A stretch of DNA of 64,000 bases from CAWFPR01 sp963817635 (GCA_963817635.1 CAWFPR010000021.1:1-64000); one strand, 5' to 3'. Positions 54,919-64,000 are shown, numbered from the stretch's first letter. Numbers and translations are program-made. The notes: generated by a model from the sequence alone, not told the origin.

Positions 54919-57620
54919 GCCTGGCGATTGGCACGCGCCTCGGTCCCTATGAAATCGTTGCCGCCATCGGGGCAGGCGGCATGGGCGAGGTGTATCGCGC
55001 GACCGACGGCAATCTGAAGCGCTCGGTCGCGATCAAAGTCCTCCCGGCGTCCGTCGCTGGTGATACGGATCGGCTCGCGCGCTTCCAGCGCGAAGCCGAA
55101 GTGCTCGCCGCGCTCAACCATCCGAACATCGCAGCCATCTACGGCCTCGAGAAGACACCCGAGCTGACCGCGCTCGTCATGGAACTGGTCGAAGGCGAGG
55201 ATCTCTCCGCGCAGATCGCGCGCGGCGCCATGCCGCTCGCCGACGCGCTACCGATTGCCAAGCAGATCGCCGACGCGCTCGAAGCCGCGCACGAGCAGGG
55301 CATCGTCCATCGCGATCTCAAGCCGCAGAACATCAAAGTCCGGACCGACGGTACGGTGAAAGTGCTCGACTTCGGATTGGCGAAGGCGATGGATCCGGCC
55401 GGCTCGTCGGGCGCCGACCTGATGAACAGTCCCACGCTGACGGCGCGTGCGACCGCGATGGGGATGATCATCGGCACGGCGGCGTACATGGCCCCGGAGC
55501 AGGCGAGAGGCAGAGCCGTCGACAAGCGCGCGGATATCTGGGCGTTCGGCGCCGTGCTCTACGAGATGCTCACGGGCCGGCGAGCGTTTGACCCTTCGGG
55601 AGCCTCAGGGTCGTCCCAAGCCTCGTCGAGGAGCGAGGGCGACACCGTGACGGACGTCCTTGCCGCGGTGCTGCGCCAGGACATCGACTGGACGACGCTG
55701 CCGGCCGGCACGCCGCCGCGGCTGCGCCAGCTGCTCGAGCGCTGCCTCGAGCGCGACATCAAGATGCGCCTGCGGGACATTGGTGAAGCGCGCGTGGAAA
55801 TCACGAAGATCCAGAGCGGTGCGCTCGACCGCACGGCGATCGGGACGATGGGAGGCGTCGCGTCGGGCGCCCTGAGGGCGCCAGCGTCGCGCTGGCTGAT
55901 CGCCCTGCTTGCCGTCGCGACACTCGGGTTCGCGGCGCTGGCCGCGTCGCTGTGGGCCTCCCGCGCCGAGCCGGCGTCCCCGCCGACTCACCTGTCGATC
56001 GCGCTGCCCGACGGTCACAGCATCATTTCAGGCCCCGCGATCTCAAACGATGGCCGCCACGTCGCGTTCGTCTCGAGCGACGGCGTTGGCCGCCCGCAAC
56101 TGTACGTTCGGTCGTTTGACGAAGCCGACTCGAGGCTGCTCAAGGGCACCGAGGAGGCCGACGACCCCTTCTTCTCTCCGGACGGACAGTGGATTGCGTT
56201 TTACGCGAGACAACGGCTCTTCAAGGTGCGTATCGATGGCGGCGAGCCCGTGCCGCTCGCCGCGTCGTCGTCGCACCACGGCGGCACGTGGACCGACGCC
56301 GGCACCATCATCTTCAACAAGACGTGGAACGGCGGCCTCGAGGTCGTGAGCGAGAACGGCGGCGAATCGAAGCCCTTCCTGACCCTCGACAGCGCGGATG
56401 AATACGCCTACGTCTGGCCGTACGCGATGCCTGGTGGCGGGAAGCTGCTGTTCAATGACTGGGGCAAGAAGTTCAACACGTACATCCTCGACACGAAGAC
56501 GATGACGAAGCGCGTCGTCGCGGACTTCTGGCGGCGGCTCGTCTACGTGCCGACAGGGCACCTCATCGGTGCCGACGACGGAGGCGAACTGCGAGCCGTG
56601 TCACTGGCCGAGGCCGGCGACGCCGGCGGCAACGTGACAACGGTGGTCAAGGGCGTGGACATCGGATCCAGCGGTGGCGATGCGCGCTTCGACGTGTCGC
56701 AAAGCGGCACCCTCGCGTATGTGCGCAAGGAAACGGGCCGGCGATCGCTCGTGATCGTGGACCAGCACGGACAGGCCACGGGCGTCCCGACACCCGAAGG
56801 TGAGTTCGACGGGGTCCGCGTGTCGCCCGACGGACGCCGCGTGGCCGTGATGGCGAATCTCGTGCTCACCATTGTCGATCTGGATCGCGGCACGACGACG
56901 CCGCTCGTCCCTGAGCTCGACGGATCTGGCGGCGCACGCAGTGCGCCGGTGTGGAGCCTTGACGGCCGATCCGTGACGTTTGCCTCGAATCATGAGGGGA
57001 ACTGGAACATCTACTCAAAGGCGGCCACAGGCGCGGGGCAGATCGTGTCGGTGCTGAAACGCCCGCTCGATCAGAATCCCCAGGCGTACGCGCCGGATGG
57101 CACGCTCCTGTTCAATAGCGTCGACCGGCAGGAGGGCACGGAGTTGTGGATGCTGCCACCAGGCCCGCCGAGCCCTGAGGCCCGCGTGTGGCTCTCGAAC
57201 AACGCCGTGAACGGCGACGCGCGGTTCTCGCCGGACGGTCATCTCGTCGCGTATGACTCTGATTCATCCGGCAGGTCCGAGGTGTACATCCAGTCCCGCG
57301 ACAACGCGGCCGATCGCGCGCAGGTGTCGGTGGCCGGTGGAACGATGCCGGTGTGGTCGCGGGCCGGTGACCGACTGTACTTCCGCCAGGGCAACCTGAT
57401 CATGGAAGCCGCGATCCGCACGACCGGAGGACTGTCGGCCACCCCTCCTGTGCGGCTCTTCGACGGCGGATGGACGCTGGCGCAGTGGTATCCGTTCGAC
57501 GTTCTGCCGGATGGGCGCTTGCTCATGGTGGAACAGGCCCGTGAATCGATTCCAACGCGGATCGACGTCGTGCTGAACTGGTTCACGACGCTGAAGCAGG
57601 CCGTCGCGGGAAGTCGGTAG
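54915..57620 (+). CDS. Ser/Thr protein kinase with TolB/WD40-like propeller (3 of 3), kinase domain with inserted repeat
   Basis: 901 residues. Motifs: GAGGMGEVYRATDGNLKRSV, K41, HRDLKPQNIKV, DFGLAKAMDP, AAYMAPEQARGRAVDKRADI. After TGRRAF fifteen residues (DPSGASGSSQASSRS) precede EGDTVTDVLAAVL; they are coded by a 45-bp repeat and are absent from the sister kinases. The site is a loop between helices F and G, so activity may persist. Helix at about 323-345 (WLIALLAVATLGFAALAAS), then a propeller with SPDG/SNDG repeats. GTG 54915 lies in the overlap with leader ORF 3. The APC permease gene follows by 14 bases. Confidence 0.9.
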   Translation: MSLAIGTRLGPYEIVAAIGAGGMGEVYRATDGNLKRSVAIKVLPASVAGDTDRLARFQREAEVLAALNHPNIAAIYGLEKTPELTALVMELVEGEDLSAQIARGAMPLADALPIAKQIADALEAAHEQGIVHRDLKPQNIKVRTDGTVKVLDFGLAKAMDPAGSSGADLMNSPTLTARATAMGMIIGTAAYMAPEQARGRAVDKRADIWAFGAVLYEMLTGRRAFDPSGASGSSQASSRSEGDTVTDVLAAVLRQDIDWTTLPAGTPPRLRQLLERCLERDIKMRLRDIGEARVEITKIQSGALDRTAIGTMGGVASGALRAPASRWLIALLAVATLGFAALAASLWASRAEPASPPTHLSIALPDGHSIISGPAISNDGRHVAFVSSDGVGRPQLYVRSFDEADSRLLKGTEEADDPFFSPDGQWIAFYARQRLFKVRIDGGEPVPLAASSSHHGGTWTDAGTIIFNKTWNGGLEVVSENGGESKPFLTLDSADEYAYVWPYAMPGGGKLLFNDWGKKFNTYILDTKTMTKRVVADFWRRLVYVPTGHLIGADDGGELRAVSLAEAGDAGGNVTTVVKGVDIGSSGGDARFDVSQSGTLAYVRKETGRRSLVIVDQHGQATGVPTPEGEFDGVRVSPDGRRVAVMANLVLTIVDLDRGTTTPLVPELDGSGGARSAPVWSLDGRSVTFASNHEGNWNIYSKAATGAGQIVSVLKRPLDQNPQAYAPDGTLLFNSVDRQEGTELWMLPPGPPSPEARVWLSNNAVNGDARFSPDGHLVAYDSDSSGRSEVYIQSRDNAADRAQVSVAGGTMPVWSRAGDRLYFRQGNLIMEAAIRTTGGLSATPPVRLFDGGWTLAQWYPFDVLPDGRLLMVEQARESIPTRIDVVLNWFTTLKQAVAGSR
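55590..55634. repeat. 45-bp repeat inserted in the kinase 3 domain
   Basis: gacccttcgggagcctcagg to cgtcgaggagc, read in frame. Related in composition and identical in length to the element at 54808-54852. Deleting it restores the spacing of the sister kinases. Confidence 0.7.
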
Positions 57621-57634
57621 AGCACAACCGGCAC

Positions 57635-58927
57635 ATGAGCAACGCAGGCGATCAGAAGATCGGCTTCTGGGCGGTGGTCGCCATCGGCGTCGGTGGAATG
57701 GTCGGGGGCGGGATCTTCGCGGTGCTGGGGCTGGCGGTTCAACTGGCGCGCGGCGGCACGCCGGTGGCCTTTGCGCTGGCGGGCGTGGTGGCGCTGCTGA
57801 CGACGTATTCGTACGCGAAGCTGTCGGTCGCGTATCCGAGTCGCGGTGGAACGGTGACCTTTCTCGACCGGACGCTCGGGGCCGGCATGCTCACCGGCAG
57901 CCTGAACGTGCTGTTGTGGCTGAGTTACGTGGTGATGATGTCCCTGTATGCGCTCGCGTTTGGCGGTTACGGTGCGGCGTTTCTGCCGGCGGCATGGCAG
58001 GCGACGGGCAAACATGCGCTCATCAGTCTCAGCGTGATCGTGATTACCGGGCTGAACCTGCTCAGCGCCGGGTTGATCGGCAAGGCGGAAATCTGGATCG
58101 TGGGATTGAAGGTGACAATCCTGCTGGTGTTTGTCGGTGCCGGGTTTGCCGGTGTCAGGACCGCGCGAATCGCGCCTGGCTCGTGGTCGCCGCCGCTGCA
58201 GCTGGCCTCGGGCGGGATGATCATCTTTCTGGCCTACGAAGGGTTCGAGCTGATCGCCAACACCGCGCGCGACGTCCGGGACGCCTCGCGCACGCTGCCG
58301 CGCGCGTACTATACAGCGGTCGGGTTCGTGATCGGATTGTACGTACTGGTCTCGCTCGTCACGGTGGGCAATCTCCCGGTGGACACGATCGTTGCGTCAA
58401 AGGACTACGCGCTCGCGGAAGCCGCTCGACCGTTTCTCGGGCAGACCGGCTTCACCCTGATCGCAGTCGCCGCGATGTTGTCCACCGCTTCTGCGATCAA
58501 CGCCACGCTCTACGGCGCGGCGCGGTTGAGCTACTGCATCGCGCGCGACGGCGAATTGCCGGCAATACTGGAACGGAAGGTGTGGGGCAAGCCGATGGAA
58601 GGCCTGTTGATCACCGCCGGGCTGACGCTGTTGGTGGCCAACGCGTTTGACCTGACCAGCATCTCGACGCTGGGCAGCGCCGGGTTTCTGTTGATCTTCG
58701 CCGCCGTGAACGGCGCCAACGCGCGGCGCGCCCCGCAAACCAACAGCCGCCGCTCGATTTCGGCCGCCGGGGCCGTCGCGTGCCTTGCGGCGCTGAGCGC
58801 GTTGGTGTGGCAGACGGCGCGGACCGGGCCCGGCAAGTTGTGGGTACTGGCGGCGATGGCCGGCCTGGCGGTGACGATCGAGGGCGCCTACCGGCTGGCG
58901 AAACGGGAGATCCGATTGCACGACTGA
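57635..58927 (+). CDS. APC-superfamily amino acid permease
   Basis: A 430-residue transporter with about twelve helices. The first helix is unwound at VAIGVGGMVGGGIFAVLGLA, the G-rich substrate site of the APC family; later FLAYEGFELIANTARDVRDA matches the conserved helix 6 region. It would import amino acids or related compounds by ion symport or exchange; specificity is unknown. ATG 57635 follows the kinase stop by 14 bases, so it is probably cotranscribed with the kinase cluster. No regulatory site is seen between. Confidence 0.87.
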   Translation: MSNAGDQKIGFWAVVAIGVGGMVGGGIFAVLGLAVQLARGGTPVAFALAGVVALLTTYSYAKLSVAYPSRGGTVTFLDRTLGAGMLTGSLNVLLWLSYVVMMSLYALAFGGYGAAFLPAAWQATGKHALISLSVIVITGLNLLSAGLIGKAEIWIVGLKVTILLVFVGAGFAGVRTARIAPGSWSPPLQLASGGMIIFLAYEGFELIANTARDVRDASRTLPRAYYTAVGFVIGLYVLVSLVTVGNLPVDTIVASKDYALAEAARPFLGQTGFTLIAVAAMLSTASAINATLYGAARLSYCIARDGELPAILERKVWGKPMEGLLITAGLTLLVANAFDLTSISTLGSAGFLLIFAAVNGANARRAPQTNSRRSISAAGAVACLAALSALVWQTARTGPGKLWVLAAMAGLAVTIEGAYRLAKREIRLHD

Positions 58928-58934
58928 CAGCCGG

Positions 58935-59136
58935 TTCGATGCGACCGTCTTGAGGGAGCCGTGGATGTAGCCTGCCGGCTGCACGCGACGGTCATGTCCT
59001 CGCCGGGCCGGCTGGCTTCCGACGTGCACGTTTCGCCCACCGCCGGCGCAGCCAGCTCGCCGAAGTGATTGCTGCCCCAGCAGTAGATGTGACGATCGAG
59101 ATCGATCGGGCAGGCATGCTCGCTGCCGGCGGTCAT
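58935..59136 (-). pseudogene. RCC1-repeat protein remnant
   Basis: On the minus strand the segment reads MTAGSEHACPIDLDRHIYCW, then GSNHFGELAAPAVGETC, a single RCC1-type propeller repeat. There is no start with a ribosome-binding site and the frame fades after 70 residues. It begins within the stop of the aspartyl protease gene, so a larger RCC1 gene seems to have been truncated at this joint. Confidence 0.6.
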
Positions 59137-59921
59137 CTGTGCGAACCGATGCGCGCCACCAGACAGCTCCCGCCCGCGGCGAACGACACGGTCGCGAAGC
59201 GGTGCAGCGGCAGCAGACCGTCCGCATTCGGATCGGTCCGCTCCACGTTGTAGGCGGTGACATCCTTCAGCACGATCGCGCCGACGCGTAGCCGCCGGAG
59301 CGTCGACGTCGCCTCGCGCGGACGCTGACTGCGAAAGAGAATCGGCGCCTCCGCGCCGGTGTCCGGTACGAGGCGCAGGGCGGTCCCGGAATCCTGCTCG
59401 ACCGTCATCACGAAGCGCCCTTCCGCCTGGACCAGGCGCACGGCGTCGGCCGTGTCACACGTCACCGGCCCGTCCCACGTGAGCTTCGCGTGCTGATAGT
59501 CGAGTGTATAGTTGAACGCCGACAGGAAATCCTGGCCCAGCACGCCGCGAACGCCGGGGCCGATCGCGGCAAGCCGCGCCTGGGGCAGCACCGGCGCGAG
59601 GAGGTTGTCGACCCGGGCCGCCGCGATGGAAAGCGAAGCCAGGCGGACCACCGTCCGCAGCTCGCTGCCGGCACTGGTCACCACCTCCGACTTCGCGACG
59701 ACGGGGGCCTCGAGCTCCCGGCTGAGTGAATCGGAGACGAGGGACCGCGACGTCCCCGTGTCGAGCAGGAACCGGTACGGACCCGACCCGTTGACCGTGA
59801 CGTCAACGATGATGCCGCCCTGGGCGTCGATCGCCAGAGGCACGGCGGGCCTTGACCGATCGGCGGCCGAGGCTGGCAGGACGGACGAGATCAGGGCGAC
59901 GAGAACGGCGAATCTGGACAC
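59133..59921 (-). CDS. Retropepsin-like aspartyl protease, secreted
   Basis: A 262-residue protein from GTG 59921, which has gcgaggtgccgc upstream; an open frame reaches 60083 but is non-native. Signal peptide: FAVLVALISSVLPASAA. The first catalytic motif is FLLDTGTSRSLVS; a second domain has LVPDTGAEAPILF, so two Asp-Thr-Gly sites occur in one chain. VRGVLGQDFLSAFNYTLDY is typical of the family. Substrate unknown. The last residues (ARIGSHR) run into the RCC1 remnant, so the natural C-terminus may be slightly altered. It is divergent from the CadC-like gene. Confidence 0.78.
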   Translation of the reverse strand: MSRFAVLVALISSVLPASAADRSRPAVPLAIDAQGGIIVDVTVNGSGPYRFLLDTGTSRSLVSDSLSRELEAPVVAKSEVVTSAGSELRTVVRLASLSIAAARVDNLLAPVLPQARLAAIGPGVRGVLGQDFLSAFNYTLDYQHAKLTWDGPVTCDTADAVRLVQAEGRFVMTVEQDSGTALRLVPDTGAEAPILFRSQRPREATSTLRRLRVGAIVLKDVTAYNVERTDPNADGLLPLHRFATVSFAAGGSCLVARIGSHR

Positions 59922-60019
59922 GCGGCACCTCGCCTGCGAAGGTGCCGCCCCGAGGCCTCCCGGGTCGTGAGGCCGCTGGTACCAATCGATGATGATGCTG
60001 CCTGGGCGATGATGGAGTT

Positions 60020-62161
60020 GTGAGGGACCGCGTGGTCTTCGAATTCGGCGACATCCGCGTCGATCTCGGACGCATGGCGGCAACGCGCGCCGGCGCCCCT
60101 ATCCCGCTGGAGCCGAAGGCTTTCGACGTGCTCGTCCACCTGATCGAGCGCCGCGACCGGCTCGTCACGAAAGACGAACTGCTCGACGCGGTCTGGGCCG
60201 GCACCTTCGTCACCCCCAACGTCCTCACCCGGGCCATCACCCAGGTCCGGAAGGCGCTCGGCGACGATGCCAGCGACGCGCGATACATCGAAACGGCGGC
60301 GAAACGCGGCTACCGATTCATCGCGCCGGTCACCGTTGTCGCCCCATTTCCAGCCGAAACCGAGACGACTCCTCCGGTCGCCAGGACGTCTATCCCGATG
60401 CCTCCCGCGCCCGCGCCGCGGCGCGCGATGGTGATCGCGGCGGCGCTCGTGGTGGCCGCGGCCGGGGTGACGGCCGCCATCGTGCTTCTGAACCGCCCCC
60501 GCCAGGCCGCTCCGGCCTCGGACCTGCAACTGAGGCGGATCACGAACCGGCGCGGCTTCAGCGGCACTCCGGCGCTCTCGCTCGACGGACGCTCGCTGGT
60601 GTATTCGTCCGACGCCAGCGGCGCGCTCGAGCTGTATGTCGGGAGCCTGACGCCGGGCGTGCCGGAAGCGCAGCTGACGCACGACGGCGGCCACAACATG
60701 CAGCCGGCGTGGTCGCCCGACGGCCAGTGGATCGCCTACCACTCGCTCATGCGCGGCGGCGTCTGGATCGTGGCGGCGACCGGCGGCGCGCCGCGGCAGA
60801 TCACCGACTTCGGATCGGATCCGGCGTGGTCGCCCGACAGCGGCACGCTCGTCTTCACCTCAGACGCTGGAGGCCTCGCTGGCCAGTCGAACCTGTGGAC
60901 GGTCGAGCGTGACGGCTCGGACCGCAAGCCGCTCACGCAGGTCGGCACACCGGCTGGCGGCCATCGGGCGCCGGCCTGGTCGCACGACGGGCGGTTCATC
61001 GCGTTCGTCGTGGGGCACGGCGGCTGGACGATGCAGATCTGGATCCTCACCGTGGCCACCGGTGAGCAGCAGTTGATCGAAACATCGTCGAACGGCGCCG
61101 ACCCCGCGTTCGCGCCGGACGATCGCGCCGTCATCTGGGGCGGCTCGACGGCGACGGGGAACGGACGCCTGTTCCGTCGCGCGATCGACGCCGACGGCCG
61201 TCCGGCCGGCGACACCCAGACGCTGTTCCCGTTCGACGGCGGCATCGTCGAAGGCGTCAGCGTCGCGTCCAACGGCGCGCTCGTCTTCGCGGGGAAGGCG
61301 ATGGACGCGAATCTGTGGGCCGTGGACGTCGGCGCGAACGGCCGCGGCGGCGAGCCTACGCGGCTGACCGACGACGTGGCACGCACCACGCATCCCGAGT
61401 ACTCGCCCGACGGCCGCATCGCGTACCAACAGGTCCCGATCGGGTCGCCCGCGACGGTCTGGACGGTGAAGGACGACGGCAGCGGCAGGACCGCTTTCAT
61501 TCCTGGGATTGACGCGTTCGAACCGCAATGGGATCTGCCGCGCGGGCGCATGCTGATCATGCGCGGGCTCGAGCAGGACTGGGAGCTGGCGTGGGTCGAT
61601 CTCGCGTCGCGCCGCCTCACGCCGGCCGGCATTCCCACGCGCGCCATGCTGAGCCCGCGGCTGTCGCCGGACGCGAAGTCGATCGCCTTCCACGTGATCG
61701 ACAAGGGCGGCCGGATGAGTGTCTGGACGACGACGCTCGACGGGCATCGCACGCTGGTGGCGACGGATCCGGAAGCGGCCTCGTATCCGGCGTGGTCGCC
61801 AGACGGCGCATGGCTCGCTGTCGAGCTGAGGCGCGGCGACTCGACCGAGATTGGTCTCGTCTCCCCTGCCGGCGGCGAGGTGACGCAGTTGACCGACGCG
61901 AGAGGCCAGAGCTGGCCACACTCGTGGGCGCCTGACAACGAACGCATCGCGTTCGCCGGCCAGCGCGACGGCGTCTGGAACGTCTACACCGTGTCGCGGG
62001 TCACGCGCCAGGTGACGCAGGTCACCTTCTTCACGTCCGCGGCCGGATACGTCCGCTATCCGGCGTGGTCGCCGCGAGGCTCGCGCGTGGTCTTCGAACG
62101 CTCGCAAGATACGGTGAACGTCTGGATGGCCACGCTACCGCCATCCGGGCCGCCGCAATAG
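60020..62161 (+). CDS. CadC/ToxR-like winged-helix protein with TolB-type propeller
   Basis: A 713-residue transmembrane regulator. An OmpR-type winged helix at about 1-105 (EPKAFDVLVHLIERRDRLVT; NVLTRAITQVRKALGDD), a Pro-rich linker, one helix near 137-159 (AMVIAAALVVAAAGVTAAIV) and an external propeller with many SPDG repeats (PAWSPDGQWIAYHSLMRGG; YSPDGRIAYQQVPIG). It resembles acidobacterial CadC-like fusions in which the propeller senses an external signal and the N-terminus binds DNA. GTG 60020 has ggag five bases upstream. Target genes are unknown; divergent aspartyl protease is one candidate. Confidence 0.85.
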   Translation: MRDRVVFEFGDIRVDLGRMAATRAGAPIPLEPKAFDVLVHLIERRDRLVTKDELLDAVWAGTFVTPNVLTRAITQVRKALGDDASDARYIETAAKRGYRFIAPVTVVAPFPAETETTPPVARTSIPMPPAPAPRRAMVIAAALVVAAAGVTAAIVLLNRPRQAAPASDLQLRRITNRRGFSGTPALSLDGRSLVYSSDASGALELYVGSLTPGVPEAQLTHDGGHNMQPAWSPDGQWIAYHSLMRGGVWIVAATGGAPRQITDFGSDPAWSPDSGTLVFTSDAGGLAGQSNLWTVERDGSDRKPLTQVGTPAGGHRAPAWSHDGRFIAFVVGHGGWTMQIWILTVATGEQQLIETSSNGADPAFAPDDRAVIWGGSTATGNGRLFRRAIDADGRPAGDTQTLFPFDGGIVEGVSVASNGALVFAGKAMDANLWAVDVGANGRGGEPTRLTDDVARTTHPEYSPDGRIAYQQVPIGSPATVWTVKDDGSGRTAFIPGIDAFEPQWDLPRGRMLIMRGLEQDWELAWVDLASRRLTPAGIPTRAMLSPRLSPDAKSIAFHVIDKGGRMSVWTTTLDGHRTLVATDPEAASYPAWSPDGAWLAVELRRGDSTEIGLVSPAGGEVTQLTDARGQSWPHSWAPDNERIAFAGQRDGVWNVYTVSRVTRQVTQVTFFTSAAGYVRYPAWSPRGSRVVFERSQDTVNVWMATLPPSGPPQ

Positions 62162-62499
62162 CGCCGCACACCCACGTCGCGAATCGAGGAATTGCATGGA
62201 GGCCGGTACGGCCACGTCGTCCCCGACGGGAGGACCGCGCGTCGCGCCTCGCGGACGCGCTCGTGCGGCACGGGCCCTATCACTCCACGCCCGAGGTCAG
62301 ACGGTGGTTGTGAGAGCTTACTTGACCGTCGATTGGACGGCGGCCCGCTCCTGGCGCGCTGCGATCCGGAGTGGCGCGACCAAGACGCGCGGTCTCAGCG
62401 AGGATTTCACGCGCACGGTCGGGGCGTCCCGATCCCGCCTCGACAAGCGCCCTTGCCGCTCGTCGCGATGATGGAGCCCGCCGACTTCGGGCCGCCGAG
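62162..62499. other. Degenerate region upstream of the PD40 remnant
   Basis: About 340 bases with no intact gene. A frame near 62230-62313 ends in RLADALVRHGPYHSTPEVRR, protein-like but not recognised and without a start; it may be a remnant. Confidence 0.4.
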
Positions 62500-63070
62500 T
62501 CAGACGCGCGACCCAGCAATTGACGGAGATGAATGTGAGATACGGCGGAGCTGGTTGGGCCGCCGATCGGTCCCGCGGCCAACGAGTACTACCCAGCGCT
62601 CGGCGCCGACGGCAGCCTGTCCTTCGTTTCGGATCGCGACGGAGCGACTCGGCTCTACAAGGCACAGGCGGCGCGCCGACGGTGGCTTCGACGCGCCTGC
62701 GCCATTTCGATCATCGACCGTCGGACTCGTAGCGGGAGACACGGCCCTGGCCCCCGACGAGAGCTACTTGCTCGTGACGCCGAAGCCACAGGGTTCGACA
62801 GCTCGTGGGGACCTCCACGTGTCGTTCCGCCGCACCGATGGCAGCTGGAGCGATCTGATTCGTCTGGACGACACGATCAACACACCGGATCACGAGTGGT
62901 GTCCGATGGTGACGCCCGACGGCAAGTACCTGTTCTTCTCACGCCTGAGGGGACCGGCCGGCCCTCCGTGGGCGGCTACCACGATCGGCGACGTCTACTG
63001 GATGGACGCGCGCGTCCTCGAGAAATACCGTCCGTCAGTCAGCGCGCCGGACCGCGCCGATAGGCGATAG
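62500..63070 (+). pseudogene. Broken PD40/WD40-like propeller gene
   Basis: Frame one gives GPAANEYYPALGADGSLSFV and SDRDGATRLYKAQ (62560-62670); after a frame change near 62660 the next frame reads DGGFDAPAPFRSSTVGLVAG, TPDGKYLFFSRLRG and DVYWMDARVLEKYRP to the stop at 63070. The second part matches the end of PD40-repeat proteins. No N-terminal signal or start was found, so the gene is truncated as well as frameshifted. Confidence 0.6.
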
Positions 63071-63214
63071 TAGAGGCCTCCCCGACGGGCCGCGTCCTCC
63101 GGTTGGGCGTTAACGGACTCCCTTCAGGGCACGGAAAACCCGCCCCATCCACCCAGACAACATACAATGACGACCGTCCCGGAGGATCCGCGCTGCCCGT
63201 CGAACCCGGCTTGA

Positions 63215-63430
63215 ATCTGTTGCCGCCGGCCGGGATCGACACGAGCCCTGAGTTGAACGTTGGCGCAATGATCAGCCTCGCACCATCGGGGCTCCAGGAA
63301 CCGCCGCGAGCCGTCGGCGCGTCGCCGAGCACGGCTGGCGTGCCTCCGGTGACCCCGAACCTTCTTCAGCTTGCCTCCCGCGGTGAAGGCGACCCACTGT
63401 CCATCCGGGGAGAAAAACGGGTTACCCGCG
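63215..63430 (-). pseudogene. Inverted fragment of a kinase-type TolB propeller
   Basis: On the minus strand: GNPFFSPDGQWVAFTAGGKL, KKV, then after a frame change VTGGTPAVLGDAPTARGGSW and SPDGARLIIAPTFNSGLVSI. This is the first propeller blade of an acidobacterial kinase-propeller. The same DGARLIIAPTF..SGLVS piece occurs on the plus strand from 63433, so this part is an inverted duplicate or an inversion joint. Confidence 0.65.
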
Positions 63431-63495
63431 CCGACGGCGCGAGGCTGATCATCGCGCCCACGTTTCAACTCAGGGCTCGTGTCGCTCTCCGGCCG
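63229..63495. repeat. Inverted repeat with about 60-bp arms
   Basis: 63229-63287 and 63433-63495 are reverse complements of each other apart from several mismatches and one extra T in the right arm, around a 145-base spacer. Both arms code for the same propeller segment, in opposite directions. Confidence 0.75.
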
Positions 63496-64000
63496 CGACG
63501 GCACCCCGGACCATCACCGTGCCGAATCGGGCCTCAGGTGAACGCAGTCACCGCTGGCCGGACATCCTGCCGGGAGGCAAGGCGGTCGTCTTCACGATCG
63601 GCACACAGGAGCACTCCGCCAACTTCGAGGACGCGACGATCGCCGCCATTGACTTGACGTCGCCCGACGCGAAGATCATTACGCTGATCAAGGGCGCAGG
63701 CATCGCCCGCTATTCGCCCAGCGGGCACCTGGTGTACGCGCGCGGCGGACAGCTTTTTGCGGTGCCGTTCGACGCAGACCGGCTCGAGGTCACCGGCCCG
63801 GCAACGACCGTGCTGGATGGGGTGGCCAGCGATCTGAGCAGCGGTGTCGCCGACTTCGCCATCGCCGGCAATGGCACGCTGATCTATCGGCCCGCGGCCG
63901 CTCAAGGCACCGAGCGCGAATACGTGTGGGTCACTCGCGACGGCCGCGCCGAGACGATCGCGCGCGGCGGACATTTCATCCTGCCGCCAGCGATTTCGCC
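63433..64000 (+). CDS. TolB-propeller part of a kinase-type protein (partial, off the right edge)
   Basis: The plus strand reads DGARLIIAPTF, then after short frame changes TITVPNRASGERSHRWPDIL, PGGKAVVFTIGTQEHSANFE and ARYSPSGHLVYARGGQLFAV to the window end. It matches the propeller half of the Ser/Thr kinase-propellers. No kinase domain precedes it: the 5' side is the inverted copy on the opposite strand. It could be the 3' part of a disrupted kinase gene or of a gene joined wrongly in assembly. Confidence 0.65.

Overview
The window looks like a GC-rich chromosome segment of an acidobacterium, probably of the Vicinamibacteria type. This rests on gene content, not on a marker gene: two PadR regulator + ADOP-type permease pairs (families named after Acidobacteria), many Ser/Thr kinases with TolB/WD40-like propellers, a PEP-CTERM protein, Act-type respiratory subunits and dense ATGA/GTGA overlaps. 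No rRNA, tRNA, CRISPR array, phage or insertion sequence was recognised. At least 16 genes or fragments change reading frame, mostly by one base, usually with the second half intact. I read most of these as draft-assembly indels rather than true pseudogenes, so the affected genes are given as one feature over their full extent.

Layout. 1-3525 (minus): a secreted protein, an ADOP permease and its PadR regulator. 3609-3784: an inverted array of 11-bp repeats. 3791-6660 (minus): a coupled trio of Mrp/NBP35-like ATPase, zinc-ribbon PCP_red protein and AhbC/NirJ-like radical SAM protein that also ends in PCP_red. 6814-7519: AbrB/PIN toxin-antitoxin pair. 7798-10508: IorAB-type molybdenum hydroxylase. 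10709-13682 (minus): second ADOP/PadR pair. 14453-15278: PEP-CTERM protein. 15416-18880 (minus): six-PAS hybrid histidine kinase. 19113-22173 (minus): acetyltransferase with internal repeats and a universal stress protein carrying three PCP_red domains.

22273-31561 (minus) is the most striking block: ActA (pentaheme), ActB (Fe-S/molybdopterin-like), ActE, a cytochrome bd subunit I-like protein, two membrane cytochromes c and a diheme cytochrome fused to an ethylbenzene-dehydrogenase-type heme domain. The NrfD-like quinone subunits ActC and ActF and also ActD are absent, and a CydA-like protein sits where they would be expected. A good sigma70-like promoter precedes ActA. With the tetrapyrrole-flavoured trio at 3791-6660 and the PCP_red stress protein directly downstream, this suggests an unusual heme-based respiratory system.

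31849-49174: alpha/beta hydrolase and divergent LysR regulator with a palindromic operator; kinase-propeller; DUF2207/LemA pair; a cupredoxin-like protein coupled to a cyclase that continues in frame into an outer-membrane barrel; MgtC/DUF4010 transporter; methyltransferase; a split lysine-ketoglutarate reductase / saccharopine dehydrogenase operon; HtrA protease. 49363-58927: three tandem Ser/Thr kinase-propellers, each preceded by a 30-codon (one expanded to 45) leader ORF that copies the kinase N-terminus and overlaps it by GTGA, then an APC permease. 58935-64000: RCC1 remnant, aspartyl protease, CadC-like propeller protein and broken PD40/TolB fragments, the last folded back as an inverted repeat at the right edge.
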